A stretch of DNA of 28,192 nucleotides from Chara braunii (taxonomy: Eukaryota > Streptophyta > Charophyceae > Charales > Characeae), in contig BFEA01000038.1 of the NCBI GenBank assembly GCA_003427395.1, positions 627,553 to 655,744 on the forward strand, read 5' to 3'. Of this stretch, positions 1 to 9,634 are shown piece by piece (position 1 is the first letter of the stretch; every line of letters begins with the position of its first letter). The position numbers and the translations under genes were made by a program. The notes beneath the pieces were generated by a model. The model was given only the letters and a program-made list of their open reading frames with translations. It was not told the DNA's origin and did no database searches.

Positions 1-60
1 AACAAACAAGAAGAAGAAGAAGAAGAAAGAAAGAAAGAAAGAGGAGAAAAAGAGAAAAAG
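1..60. repeat. GAA/GAAA microsatellite
   Basis: Purine-only simple sequence: GAA triplets grading into GAAA tetramers and then GAGAAAAA. No coding meaning is visible. Confidence 0.9.
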
Positions 61-1240
61 GACGATTCACTTGGCATTGCAATTGATGATGGTGATGTTT
101 CGGGCGTGGGTTGGACCTTGTACTCAAGTTACAAGGTTTTTTCCACACATGCTTTGGATGGTTTCCAGTTTGCGAGGGATGGGCGAGTCGTTTCCTGATG
201 GTCGACGTAAGTTTTTGTTGTGCTGTTCGGACCTCGAGTCATCTCTCTTGGAGGGCTTTCACGACAAACTCGCTCGTCTTTGGCGGTAGTCATGACTGTC
301 GGAGCTTTTCTATGTCATGGTGTTGGCTCGTGAATCATTGCGTTCACCCTCACTCATCCTCTTGCGATAATTGGCGTCGACGGCATCGTGAGATCAGCCC
401 TGCACCTGCTGGTTACTGAATGGGAGGGTGAAGACTGTGGGATGCCTGATGCATCCGCCGATGGCGTCGCGAGGTTGGGCCGGTCATCCGGCCGACTTGT
501 TGGAGTGTGCGCTTGTATCGTCACGTTCCCCATGCTGCAGACTCGGTATGCTGCATTTTGTAACGGATCGTGTTGATTTGCGTTTGTGACGTCTGTGACG
601 ACGACGATGAGGGAGAAAGTGATGACAGGTAAGTCTCCTTTCTCACGATTGATCCCCGGTACTTCCATCAACAGGATGAGCAAAATTTAATGAATCTAGC
701 GACTGAGGGATCAAGAGGGGTGTTCTGACTTGGGGCGGGGAGGTGAGGGGGCGCCTTCCCGCAGAGGCAGTGGATAGATATGAGGTTGTCTTTTGGAGGA
801 GAGGAGTAATCCCTTTGCTTCTTGTCACCCCTTTACATGTAACTACGACTTCAATAGGCGTTGGAGTCTCCATGGGGATTCCCCTCTTCCTGTGAGAATA
901 GTAAGCGTTGAAATGCTCATGTGATTTTTGGAATCTTTTGATTACCTGTTTTCCTAATTGAAAAGTTTTTCTAAGGTTTGGTGTTGAAGGCAGGGGGGAG
1001 TGGTGCTGTGACGGTGAGAGATGACGCGCTCTGCGCCGAAGATGGTGATTTTACCATGGTAAGACTTGCCGGAGTAGGGTTGAAAGGGATTTTTGGGGGG
1101 ATATTTGCAACCGATGCATGAAGGAGATAAATGATGGGATCTACAACTATGGTGTTGATTGGTGGCTTGACTGATATTTGCCTTAGTCCTGAGTCCCGGT
1201 GGTTTGCGGATAGACGAGGCCAGAACGATGCTGGTCGGTG
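61..1240. other. No recognisable gene; unique-looking DNA with one dispersed module
   Basis: Short open frames exist on both strands but none resembles a known protein or shows convincing domain structure. A splice-donor-like ACAG/GTAAGTCTCC lies at about 626-638 on the plus strand. It is followed at 661-705 by a copy of the short dispersed module that recurs at about 1912, 2037 and 3287. I see nothing else I can support. Confidence 0.5.
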
Positions 1241-1620
1241 TTAGGGTTTGATTGCGCTGCCCTGTAACTCAAGTTGTACGAGGGCATGAGACCTGGTAGA
1301 GAGATCTGGGGAGTTGTCGAGGGTGGAAGGCACTCTAGTGTCTTTTGGTGAGTTGGTGCCTAGTCGATGTTGGCTGGAGTCAGGGCGGGTTGCTTTGCCC
1401 TGTGGCCTAGCAGGTGAGTTTTTTCTGCGGTGGGTCATGCCACTCTGTAACCTAGCAGTTGGGGGCATGAGGCTTGGTAGAGATTGGGCATCGTGATATA
1501 GGGGTGAGGCAGGTAGGGTTGGGCTGCTGAAAAACCCTAAAGCAGGTAGTTCTTTCGTTCTGAATGCTCTTTCGATCCGAGCTTTGGGGGTAGAGAATTT
1601 TAGTGTTCTTGTACACAAAT
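1241..1620. repeat. Degenerate internal duplication (about 185 bp apart)
   Basis: The segment near 1253-1305 (a CTGTAACT box, then GGGCATGAGACCTGGTAGAGA) is echoed near 1438-1487 (CTGTAACC box, then GGGCATGAGGCTTGGTAGAGA), about 185 bp apart. The whole stretch is open on the minus strand for 125 codons, but composition and repetition argue that this is chance. No protein family is recognised. Confidence 0.4.
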
Positions 1621-1770
1621 GTCGTTGTTAGCCGAAGTCGGGTAATGGCCCCAATATCTCAAGGATTTTTCCATAAATTTCTCAAATTCTCAATATCATC
1701 TTAAATCGGACGTTGGGCCTGGTTCCCAGCACGTGCTACTCCCCACGAATAGATTGGAGCATGTTCCCAT

Positions 1771-1788
1771 AAAAAAAAAAAAAAAAAA
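1771..1788. repeat. Poly-A tract (18 nt)
   Basis: Uninterrupted run of 18 A. It could be the tail of an old retroposed sequence on the plus strand, but nothing upstream is recognisable as a retroelement. Confidence 0.9.
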
Positions 1789-2240
1789 TGGAAATATACA
1801 CTACTACAAGTGTGTGTATATGTGCGTGTGTGAGTGTGTATGGGTGTGTGAGTGTATGTGAAAGGGAGAGAGAAAACTTGTAAATCTCCTATCTCGCGGT
1901 TTATCTCTTGGAACTTTCAACGATCGAATGAGCAAAATCGAATGAATCTAACGCTAGAAAGTGGACATAGACACTACTACTTGTAGGTGAGTGTCTGTGT
2001 GAGTGTGTGCATGTCTATCATGCAACGACCTTACGTTACTTCCATCGACAGGATTAGCAAAAAAACAAAGGAATAAACCGCTAAAACATGGAGAGTAGAC
2101 CACCACACGAATGAATTTACTGATAGATCACGGAAATTTGTGCTACTACGTGCGTGTGTGTGCGTGTGTGTGAGGGCACGCGTGTGTGTGAGCATGTATA
2201 CACTCGTGTGTGAGAGTGTGTGTGTGAGAGAGAGGGAAAG
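1789..2240. repeat. TG-rich simple sequence with two dispersed-module copies
   Basis: Degenerate (TG)n stretches at about 1810-1860, 1987-2015 and 2152-2232 alternate with copies of a short module (about 1912-1980 and 2037-2108). The module contains a GATNGANNAGCAAAA-like core, AATGAATCTA and then CACTACTAC or a related word. No gene is seen. Confidence 0.6.
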
Positions 2241-2395
2241 AGCAGAAAGAGAAAATCATTTGGACAAAATGGGGGTTGCGAGCAGAAAGGGACGTGACGA
2301 TGCGTGAATGAAGGAGAGTGCACGTGAAACAAAGAAAATGAGGAGGAGGAAGAGGAAGAAGAGCGACAAGGGAAATAAGGATGAGGGAGACTTAC

Positions 2396-2535
2396 CTCGG
2401 CCATGGCAATCGACATCTTCCCCTTCTTGGTTGGCGTTGCATCTGGAAAACCCCAACTGAGGCGATACTTCAGAGGTACGCTCCGGAGGGTGATGTGAGG
2501 CATGATGAGTGCAGTGGAAGGGATGCACACCAGCA
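2396..2535 (-). CDS. Candidate internal exon (140 nt), product unknown
   Basis: On the minus strand this segment is bounded by a TTAG acceptor (2536-2539) and a consensus donor GAG/GTAAGT (exon ends at 2396). One frame is open through the exon and contains an ATG, giving a 36-residue stretch that begins MPHITLRSVPLKYRL and ends KGKMSIAMAE exactly at the donor. A second frame is also open, so the coding frame is not settled. The upstream side is a 56-nt pyrimidine tract that looks like a tiny intron. I do not recognise the protein and found no convincing following exon. Splice signals of this quality also occur by chance, so this is only a candidate. Confidence 0.25.
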
Positions 2536-2540
2536 CTAAG

Positions 2541-2587
<47 letters not shown>

Positions 2588-2591
2588 TTAC
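2536..2591 (-). other. 56-nt (CT)n intron-like segment
   Basis: Read on the minus strand it starts GTAAGTGTCTC, continues as an almost pure CT dinucleotide repeat and ends CCCCTTAG. Donor and acceptor therefore sit directly at the two edges of the microsatellite. On the plus strand it appears as (GA)n at 2541-2584. It is either a minimal intron made of a microsatellite or a coincidence. Confidence 0.35.
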
Positions 2592-2722
2592 CTCAAAGCG
2601 CCATGCTCGTGAGTCAAAGTTGCCACAGGAGAGAGGAACAAATGCCGAGTTATAGTACTCGGTGCTACAGCGACGAGGCTAGACGAGTCGATAGAACTAT
2701 GACGAAACAGGTGTTGCAGATC
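2592..2722 (-). other. Candidate upstream exon (5' UTR or coding), unknown
   Basis: The minus-strand segment ends at the strong donor TTTGAG/GTAAGT and has a possible acceptor, ACTAG, at its right edge. One frame is open across all 131 nt (starting DLQHLFRHSSIDS). That frame does not join cleanly to the ATG-containing frame of the segment at 2396-2535, so if both are exons this one would probably be untranslated. Low confidence. Confidence 0.2.
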
Positions 2723-2864
2723 CTAGTATGTTGCTCTCTTCTCTCTCCTTGCCTGGGAAGTCCTAAGTTTTCTAATGTATTTTGTTTTGTTTTATTTTAT
2801 TCACCCAGATCATGTGTGTTATTCACAGGTTGTTTTGTAGTGTTTTTTGTTTTTCTTTGTTTCG

Positions 2865-2883
2865 TTTTTTTTTTTTTTTTTTT
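2865..2883. repeat. Poly-T tract (19 nt)
   Basis: Run of 19 T inside a T-rich plus-strand stretch (about 2765-2890). The frames open here encode mostly Phe, Cys and Val and are composition artefacts. Confidence 0.9.
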
Positions 2884-3522
2884 AGCCTTTGGATTTTGCA
2901 GCACAGTGCTTATGTATTTGTTTATTATCTTGATGTGGGTTTGACATATCGTTTTCAATTGTGGACCTCAAGTTCGCAAGAAGTTCTGTTATGTGCATTT
3001 GTGCAGTATAAGGGACATGTAGTGGATGATTATTTTTATGTGGGTTTTCGAGATTGTTTTCGACCTCAAACTTTTCTTCACAGTTTGAAATTCGTTTGTG
3101 TCGCTCTCATATACTTTGCCTGCAAAGACTCTGCAGCGTGCGGGGTTGTTCTTTTTTGTTGCGGATGGTGACTTGGCTCTGTGTGGTGTTTGATTTTGGT
3201 TCCTTCTGTTGTGCCTGAGAATGGTCTGACTTCTGGGTGTGTGTGTGTAAGAGTGTATGTATCAATCTCATGGCAGACCGTGTGGTACCTTGTCGATAGG
3301 ATGAGTGAAATTGAATGAATCTATCACTAGAATATGGAAATATACATACTTCATGGGTATGCAGAGTGGGTTTATGGCATTGACATATTGGCTTCTTGTA
3401 CTCTATTTTATCATCAGGGGCTTGGAACGACGGTCTGCTAGGATTGCAAGACTAGTGTGAGTAAAGTGGGGACCACTTCTTTCTCTCTGGGGTATGCTAA
3501 CTTTATGCAATACGGTGTGTCC
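2884..3522. other. No recognisable gene
   Basis: T-rich DNA. The only recurrent piece is a dispersed-module copy at 3287-3352 (GTCGATAGGATGAG, then GAATGAATCTATCACTAGAA, then GGAAATATACATACT), which follows a short TG repeat at about 3237-3250. Confidence 0.5.
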
Positions 3523-3582
3523 TTATCCATCAGTCGAATACACCCTGGGCAGACGGTTGGGGTTCAGCCTCCTGAAGAGCCG
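3523..3582 (-). CDS. Candidate terminal exon (60 nt), product unknown
   Basis: On the minus strand a TTTCAG acceptor at 3583-3588 precedes a 20-codon open stretch, residues RLFRRLNPNRLPRVYSTDG followed by TAA (3523-3525). If joined in phase 0 to the candidate exons at 3980-4045 and 4370-4410, the frame stays open across all three and ends here. The peptide is basic and Arg-rich. I recognise no family. An alternative acceptor, CTTCAG, 9 nt further in also gives an open frame, so the exon boundary is uncertain. Confidence 0.22.
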   Translation of the reverse strand, partial: RLFRRLNPNRLPRVYSTDG

Positions 3583-3629
3583 CTGAAAGTCTGGCACGAT
3601 CATAACTATTTTGTGGATGTGTATTGCGA

Positions 3630-3962
3630 ATAGACACAGTGACACACACACACAAACACACAGTGATACACACACTGTGACGCCGACACTGTGGCACACA
3701 CGCTGACGCAGATACACAGTGACACAGATACATAGTGACATTCATACACAGTGACACTGATACACAATGACACAGATATACAGTGATGCAGATACACAAA
3801 TACAGATACACAGTGACACTGATGCACAATAACATTGATACACAGTGACATTGATACACAGTGAAACAAAAACAGACACAATGAGACACATAGTGAAACA
3901 CACAGTAAGACACACAAAGAGAAATACACATAGAAAGCGAGAGAGAGAGAGAGAATGGAGGG
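3630..3962. repeat. CA-rich minisatellite, 16-bp unit
   Basis: The core at 3711-3868 is about ten near-perfect copies of a 16-bp unit (GATACACAGTGACACW, one copy two bases short). It is flanked by looser (CA)n and ends in (GA)n at about 3939-3954. Long Cys/Val/Ser/His-rich open frames on the minus strand come from this repeat and are not genes. Confidence 0.85.
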
Positions 3963-3979
3963 AGATGAAAAACACTTAC

Positions 3980-4045
3980 CTGGTCTTGTCGGTGGTCTAC
4001 GAGGGTCGACATCTTGATGTACTTCGGTTCTGCTGCTGATATCAA
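3980..4045 (-). CDS. Candidate internal exon (66 nt), product unknown
   Basis: The minus-strand segment is bounded by the acceptor ATCCAG and the consensus donor CCAG/GTAAGTG. It is exactly 22 codons long and open in phase 0, beginning LISAAEPKYIKMSTL and ending DHRQDQ. A second frame is open as well. The intron side runs into the GA/CA minisatellite at 3630-3962. Together with 4370-4410 and 3523-3582 it forms a possible three-exon frame. No family recognised. Confidence 0.25.
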
Positions 4046-4369
4046 CTGGATGCATTGTCAATTCCTAGGCTGCTAGTGGGTTGTGTGATCGTAGTCACTT
4101 ACATTCGAATTCAGTGCTTTTATTCTCTATTAATAGAATACCGATGCATTACTGCTCGCTGGATAACGTTTGGGCTTGCTCGCTTTCAATGTAATTTTGC
4201 ACTCTACGTTTCTATCAGTTCGTTATATCCCATTTTCCTTATATTTGTCTGCCCTCCGGCCTATGTGTTGCCTCACTACTTTGCAAAACATAGGGTTGTT
4301 TGCTCTCTCCCTCTCTCCGTGTTTGTTCCCTGTATGTGTGTGAGAAAAAGAGAGAAAGGGGGGGCTCAC

Positions 4370-4410
4370 CTCGACGAGGGACAAGCGAGATGGGTGACGC
4401 GGGGGGCAGA
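4370..4410 (-). CDS. Candidate short exon (41 nt), product unknown
   Basis: Minus-strand segment with acceptor TGGCAG and donor GTCGAG/GTGAGC. One frame runs from an ATG just upstream (MRLAVCPPRHPSRLSLVE) and ends in phase 0 at the donor, matching the phase of the candidate exon at 3980-4045. If the ATG is used, this would be a first coding exon. The CGACGAGG sequence and GC-rich composition differ from the AT-rich flanks. Evidence is limited to splice signals and frame. Confidence 0.2.
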
Positions 4411-4493
4411 CTGCCAGTCTCATTTTAATGCATCCTTATTTTGACTGTATCAAACCGGTGAGATAATCTGTATACATTCATTAAGTATGTATC

Positions 4494-4530
4494 ATTATTA
4501 TTATTATTATCATTATTATTGTTATTATTG

Positions 4531-4621
<91 letters not shown>

Positions 4622-4633
4622 TACTACTACTGT
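4494..4633. repeat. ATT/TTA trinucleotide microsatellite
   Basis: About 130 bp of (TTA)n with scattered G and C interruptions at the left and a short CTACTACTACTG end at the right. Confidence 0.95.
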
Positions 4634-4706
4634 TATATCGATTTCATCTTAAAACTATGAGTTTAGCTACGTAGGAACAAGGAAAGCGCGTGCAGGTAGA
4701 GGGTGA

Positions 4707-4822
4707 GCGGGTAATGTCCGTAGCCAATCGAGTGAGCAGGTGATGTCCGCAACCAATCGGGTGAGCGGGTGTTGTCCACGACCGGTCGAGAAAGCGAATG
4801 TTGTTTGCAACCAATCGAGTGA
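4707..4822. repeat. 29-bp tandem repeat, four copies
   Basis: Four consecutive 29-bp units start at 4707, 4736, 4765 and 4794. They share GCGGGTNNTGTCC at the start and CCAATCGAGTGA at the end. The units diverge by several substitutions each. Function unknown. Confidence 0.85.
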
Positions 4823-5246
4823 ATGGATGTGGTAAACTATGTTGTATTATATGGTCTACTTGCACATCAGCGATGAGCTTGATCACGGGAGAAAGAAGAA
4901 AGTGAGATAAATAAGTGTCGGTGCGGAAGCTCTGACCAAATTTCAATCGAGCCGACTAGTGTTAGGATGAACAAGGTTGTCCCCATCGTCTCATATGTAT
5001 CCTTGTATCAAGCTGAATGTACTACCCCATAATTACTATGCATGCATCTATGTCTAATTATATGAATCTGCGGTTTCTTTTGGACTATATATGAGCTAGG
5101 AGAAATGTTATGCATATATAAGCAATGGTTGATATGATTATGGATTTCTTGTATTTGCGAATATATGATGGAATGTGGATCCCATGCAGGTCAATATCGT
5201 TGTCCGATTATTTGTATGAATTGTATATGACTAACTATTCCTGAAA
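4823..5246. other. No recognisable gene
   Basis: AT-rich DNA with short chance frames only. It precedes the hairpin array. Confidence 0.5.
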
Positions 5247-6476
5247 ACATATGGTGAGAACGAGAAGCTCTCGTACGGGTTGTCTCACCATGTGTGTGTT
5301 TATTTTTTGGTGGATAAAGTAGCGGGGGTGTGGACTCTGTGAAGTTTTGCCTTGCTCGATAGGATTCTTAACATTGATAAGGGTTGAGATCACGATGATA
5401 TCAATGGACATTGTAAAGAACATTGGATTCTGTATGACTACGCATACTTAAGATTCCTGTTTGGACTAACCTAGAATATCATGAATGTATCATTATCAAA
5501 GCATCATGACTAACGCTCGTCTTTTTAAACTAATGCAAGTCAAAAGTCGGTTGAAGGTCTTATGAGAAATGCGTAATGAGGTGAGAGTTCCCGTATGAAC
5601 TTCCTCATCAAGTGTTTCATTGAGTCATTGAGATGTGGCCTCGTGTGACTTTCAATTGATCTAAGACACAGTGGGGTTTCTAAAGAAGTAAACTAGCAGG
5701 GGTAATAAGAGGAGTGAGGTCCCGAGAGACCCGCCTTATTACCTGAATTTGCTTTAAGCAAGGAAATGTGGTAATAGGAGGAGCGAGACCCCGTGAGGTC
5801 TACCCTATTACCAACCAACATCAAGGGATGGTGGTAGGAGGAGCAAAGTCTCGTGAGGTCTGCCCTATCACCGATAAATCATGGCAAAAGAGGATGGTAC
5901 TAAGAGGAGTGGATCCCGTAAGATTTATCCTATTACCAATTGATGTCACAGAGTGATAAGGGAAGCGAGACTCGTGCAGTCTGCCTTATCACTTTCTTGC
6001 CTCTGAAGAAAATAGAAGAAGGCGAGGGTGAGGGTCCCGTGTGATCTACCCTACTACAACAATCTTTAGAAAGACCCCACAAAGACTAACTCACTGATAA
6101 GGTTCAGTGTCTGATTCTACTAAGGTGGAGGTTGAGGGAATGTGGTCCCGTGTGACATGTCCTGCTACCTTAACCTCTTGATTGCTGCCAATATTATGAC
6201 TCTATTCTAGATAAGATTGATGATGTTTGTCTGTGTATGTCTTAAATAGGGAATCATATATTGAAGGGGAAAGTATTGGTGATGTTAGCTCTATACTTTT
6301 CTCCTCCTTTAAACGACTATCTCTAAAAACTGATCTGATAAGAAGTTAGAAAGGCTACCTAGAGGGAGTTATGTCGATGTAGTATTATTCTCAACTAAAA
6401 TGAAGTTCACTATATTGAACTTCAGATGGGGTCATATGAATAGTAAAGAGGTATCGAGACCGTGTTAACTTATTGT
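5247..6476 (+). repeat. Hairpin array A: about ten units with shared core and covarying outer stems
   Basis: Each unit is a 33-53-nt inverted repeat: an outer stem of 6-13 bp, an internal side GAGGAGYGAG, an inner hairpin of 4-5 bp with a loop close to CCGTGA, a YGCC or TACC side, and the closing outer strand. Units: 5247-5295, 5576-5608, 5701-5743, 5770-5812, 5830-5872, 5895-5938, 5952-5993, about 6015-6058 (degraded), 6121-6172 and 6440-6476 (degraded). Outer stems differ yet still pair: GGTAATAAG with CTTATTACC, GGTAATAGG with CCTATTACC, GGTGGTAGG with CCTATCACC (one G-T), AGTGATAAGG with CCTTATCACT. Inner stems also covary: AGACC/GGTCT, AGACT/AGTCT, AGTTC/GAACT. The strand is nominal, because a DNA cruciform would have none. 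I do not know the family. Confidence 0.8.
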
Positions 6477-6902
6477 GATTGCGGGTCACATTTACTTTCA
6501 AGATGACTCATTATGAGTCTATACAAGACACTACATGTTGTTGCCTTATGGTAACATGTTGGTTCGTCAACTCAACCCTCACTCACCCTCGACACCGACA
6601 CTTTGCGTCGACCTCTACATAAAAAGACATTTCTTTTTCGGGTCATTGTCTAAAGAGTTTGTGTTTGGTAAAAAAACAAAGTTCCTTGAAATGGCTAAAG
6701 TCGGATACGGATGAATGATTAAGTCAAAAAGAGGATTTCTGGCTTAGAGGTTTGAAAGTGTAAGTGTGATGGGGTTGAAAGTGAATAAATGGTTCACTAT
6801 GTTATAATTGTGTAATGTATTTGGTTTTGCTTGCAGATTAGTAAAATGACCAGCCACGCTATTCACTGCAACCCATTGAGAAACTTACGTTATATTGGAC
6901 CT
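6477..6902. other. No recognisable gene
   Basis: AT-rich DNA without an ORF of note, between hairpin array A and the first 1.35-kb repeat copy. Confidence 0.5.
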
Positions 6903-8234
6903 TGACAAACTTTATTTATTTCATATTCATTTCATCTACACATATTTGAAAAGTAAATAATTCATGTTTTTCCGGATGAATTCGGACTATTCATGTGAAT
7001 GTGTTAAGTGTACATGACATCTCATTGCCTAATTATTCAGTTTTATTTCATTTCATATATATTTGTGATATGGCAAAAGGTTTCCATCAAGAGATATACT
7101 AAATAAACTCAATCACTAGGTAGGATGGGTATATGTCTTATGGGCGATGCCCCAATAATTCCAGTATTGAGGGAATGTGTCTCGGAAAAGGGACAGATTA
7201 TGAGTCATACCTACAAAAACTATTTCAAGGCAAACCATAGTATGTGCAAACATTCGTCAGTCGAATCGACCTAATTTATAAGTCGGTGCGGGAGATCAGC
7301 GCTCCGATACCTAGCACGTATATGAGTCAGTTGTAGGCGTTCAACCGCTCGTATGCCTATGCTACGATAATCAAGAAAACACCCTCGGTTGACTTACCTC
7401 TGCAATTGCAAGTAGAAACCTTCGCACGTGAGTCAATAACTCATCAGGGATACGTCTACATAAGGGTGGTGACAGCCCCTTAGGTACAAGTGAGTTGTAC
7501 TGCTCGGGGTCTCTATCCTGTCGCAGGGAGTCGTGAGAAGGTATAGTTGGCGCGCACGGTCGGAGTGGTATTTTGCTGAAACGATTTAATAACTCCTGCG
7601 TAATACAACTGTGAGGTCCGACACTAAAATACTTTACCTCTGGGTGTAGGACCGCCGCGCCCGACAACGCAACACTAACATTGATACTAAGGTTGTTTGC
7701 GAGGGTCAGCGTTGTCGACATACTCATAAACTGCTGAAACACGGATCGGAAAGTTCAACGTGCATGCGAGTTGGTGGGTGTTTGGCCCACGAGGCGGAGA
7801 AAGTCTTAGTGGCAGGGGTCCGTGGTGGGAGCACCTGGCGCCACCCACGATCTGATGTGAGAGGTTTGAGGGTGAGCATGCCCGTTGGGGCGCGAAAGAT
7901 GGCGAACTGTGCCCAAGCGGAGTGGCCTAGGGCACAGTGGGGAGACCCGCAACTGACTTTGAGCAGTTGTGAGCCTAAAACCCTTCACTATTTTGGTCTT
8001 TTAAATTCTCATTTGAATATTTACCACCACGACCAAGATATGCATCGGGACCCACGCCACCCAGGCTCACGCTGCAGCCGCAGGAGGCCCGCGTCCTCCT
8101 GCTCGACGGGGCGTCAGGCTGGTGATTCAGTAGGTGAGTTGCTACACGCTCCCCAACGGATTTCAAATTCTATGACCATTGTCCTGGTATCTGTTTCAGT
8201 CAACACCCCTTGTGGGAACCTCGGGCACAATGTG
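6903..8234. repeat. 1.35-kb repeat, copy 1
   Basis: The segment starts GACAAACTTTATTTATTTC and ends GGGCACAATGTGA. It is repeated with high identity (I estimate above 90% over the parts compared by eye) at 8291-9634. It contains splice-like words (AGTAGGTGAGTTGC, then TCTGTTTCAG and CACAATGTGAGT). A 165-codon plus-strand frame (7764-8261) is open in this copy but not in copy 2, which argues against a protein. No LTR ends, primer-binding site or transposase were identified, so the type (solo LTRs, segmental duplication, gene fragment) is unknown. Confidence 0.8.
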
Positions 8235-8290
8235 AGTATTCAGCCTTGCGCTTTTCCCTGATGTTAAGCAGATTAAGATTATTGTTAAGG
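8235..8290. other. 56-bp spacer between the two repeat copies
   Basis: Sequence present between the copies but not before copy 1 or after copy 2. The arrangement is therefore two units separated by unique DNA, not a perfect head-to-tail duplication. Confidence 0.6.
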
Positions 8291-9634
8291 CGACAAACCT
8301 TATTTATTTCATGTTCATTTCATCTACACATGTTTGAAAAGTCAATAATCTATGTTTTTCCGGATGAATTCGGACTATTCATGTGAATGTGTTAAGTGTA
8401 CATGACATCTCATTGCCTAATTATTCAGTCTTATTTCATTTCATATATATTTGTGATATGGCAAAAGGTTTCCATCAAGAGATATACTAAATAAACTTAA
8501 TCACTAGGTAGGATGGGTATATGTCTTATGGGCGATGCCCCAATAATTCCAGTATTGAGGGAATGTGCCTCGGAAAAGGGATAGATTATGAGTCATACCT
8601 ATAAAAACTATTTCAAGGCAAACCATAGTATGTGCGAACATTCGTTAGTTGAGTCCACCTAATTTGTAAGTTGGTGCGGGAGAATCAGCGCTCCGATGCC
8701 TAGCACGTATATGGGTCAGTCTTGGGCGTTTAATCGCTCGTATGCCTATGCTACGACAATCGAGCAAACGCCCTCGACTGACTTACCTCTGCAATTGCAT
8801 AGAAACCTTCACACGTGAGTCAATAACTCATCAGAGATACGTCTACGTAAGGGTGGTGACAACCCCTCAGGTAAAAGTGAGTTGTACCGCTCGGGGTCTC
8901 TGTCCTGTCGCAGAGAGTCGTGATAAGGTATAGCTGGCGTGCACGGTCGGAGTATATTTTGCTGAAACGATTTAAGAACTCCTACGTAATGCAACCGTGA
9001 GGTCCAACACCAAAATACTTTACGTCTGGACGTGGGACCGCCGCACCCGACAATGCAACACTAGCATTGATACTAGGGGTGTTTGCGGGGGCCAGTGAAC
9101 CTAACTTGGTCGATATACCCATGAACTGCTGAAACACGGACCGGGAAGTTCAACGTGCATGCGAGTCGGTGGGTGTTTGGCCCATGACGCGGAGAAAGGC
9201 TCAGTGGCAGGGGCCCGCGGTGGGAGCACCTCGCGCCACCCACGATCTGATATGAGAGGTTCGATGGTGAGCATGTCCGTCGGGGCGCGAAAGATGGCGA
9301 ACTGTGCCCAAGCAGAGTGGCTAAGGGCATAGTGGGGAGGCCCGCAGCTGACTGTGAGCAGTTGTGCACCTAAAACCCTGGACTACTTCGGTCTTTAAAA
9401 TTCTCATTTGAATATTTACTACCATGACCAAGATATGCACCGGGACCCACGCCACCTAGTCTCACGCTGCAGCCGCAGCATGCCCTCGTCCTCCTACTCG
9501 ACGGGGCGTCAGGCTGGTGATTCAGTAGGTGAGTTGCTACACGCTCCCCAACGGATTTCAAATTCTATGACCATTGTCCTGCTGTCTGTTTCAGTCAACA
9601 CCCCTTGTGGGGACCTCGGGCACAATGTGAGGAT
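8291..9634. repeat. 1.35-kb repeat, copy 2
   Basis: Same direction as copy 1, with an offset of about 1388 bp at the left end and 1396 bp at the right, so only small indels separate the two. Substitutions are spread over the whole length. Frames open in copy 1 are interrupted here, which suggests no protein-level selection. Confidence 0.8.

Noticed and set aside
3530-4061. Long minus-strand frames rich in Cys, Val, Ser and His
   Set aside because: They are translations of the CA-type 16-bp minisatellite. All three frames are open because the unit lacks stops.
5247-6476. Hairpin array A as a CRISPR array
   Set aside because: Repeats are not of constant sequence or length, spacing is irregular, no cas genes are present, and the context is eukaryotic.
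7764-8261. 165-codon plus-strand frame in repeat copy 1
   Set aside because: The equivalent frame is broken in copy 2 despite high nucleotide identity, so there is no sign of protein selection.
6903-9634. Long terminal repeats of an LTR retrotransposon with a 56-bp interior
   Set aside because: No clear TG...CA ends, no matching flanking duplication, no primer-binding site or polypurine tract. Kept only as one possibility in the findings.
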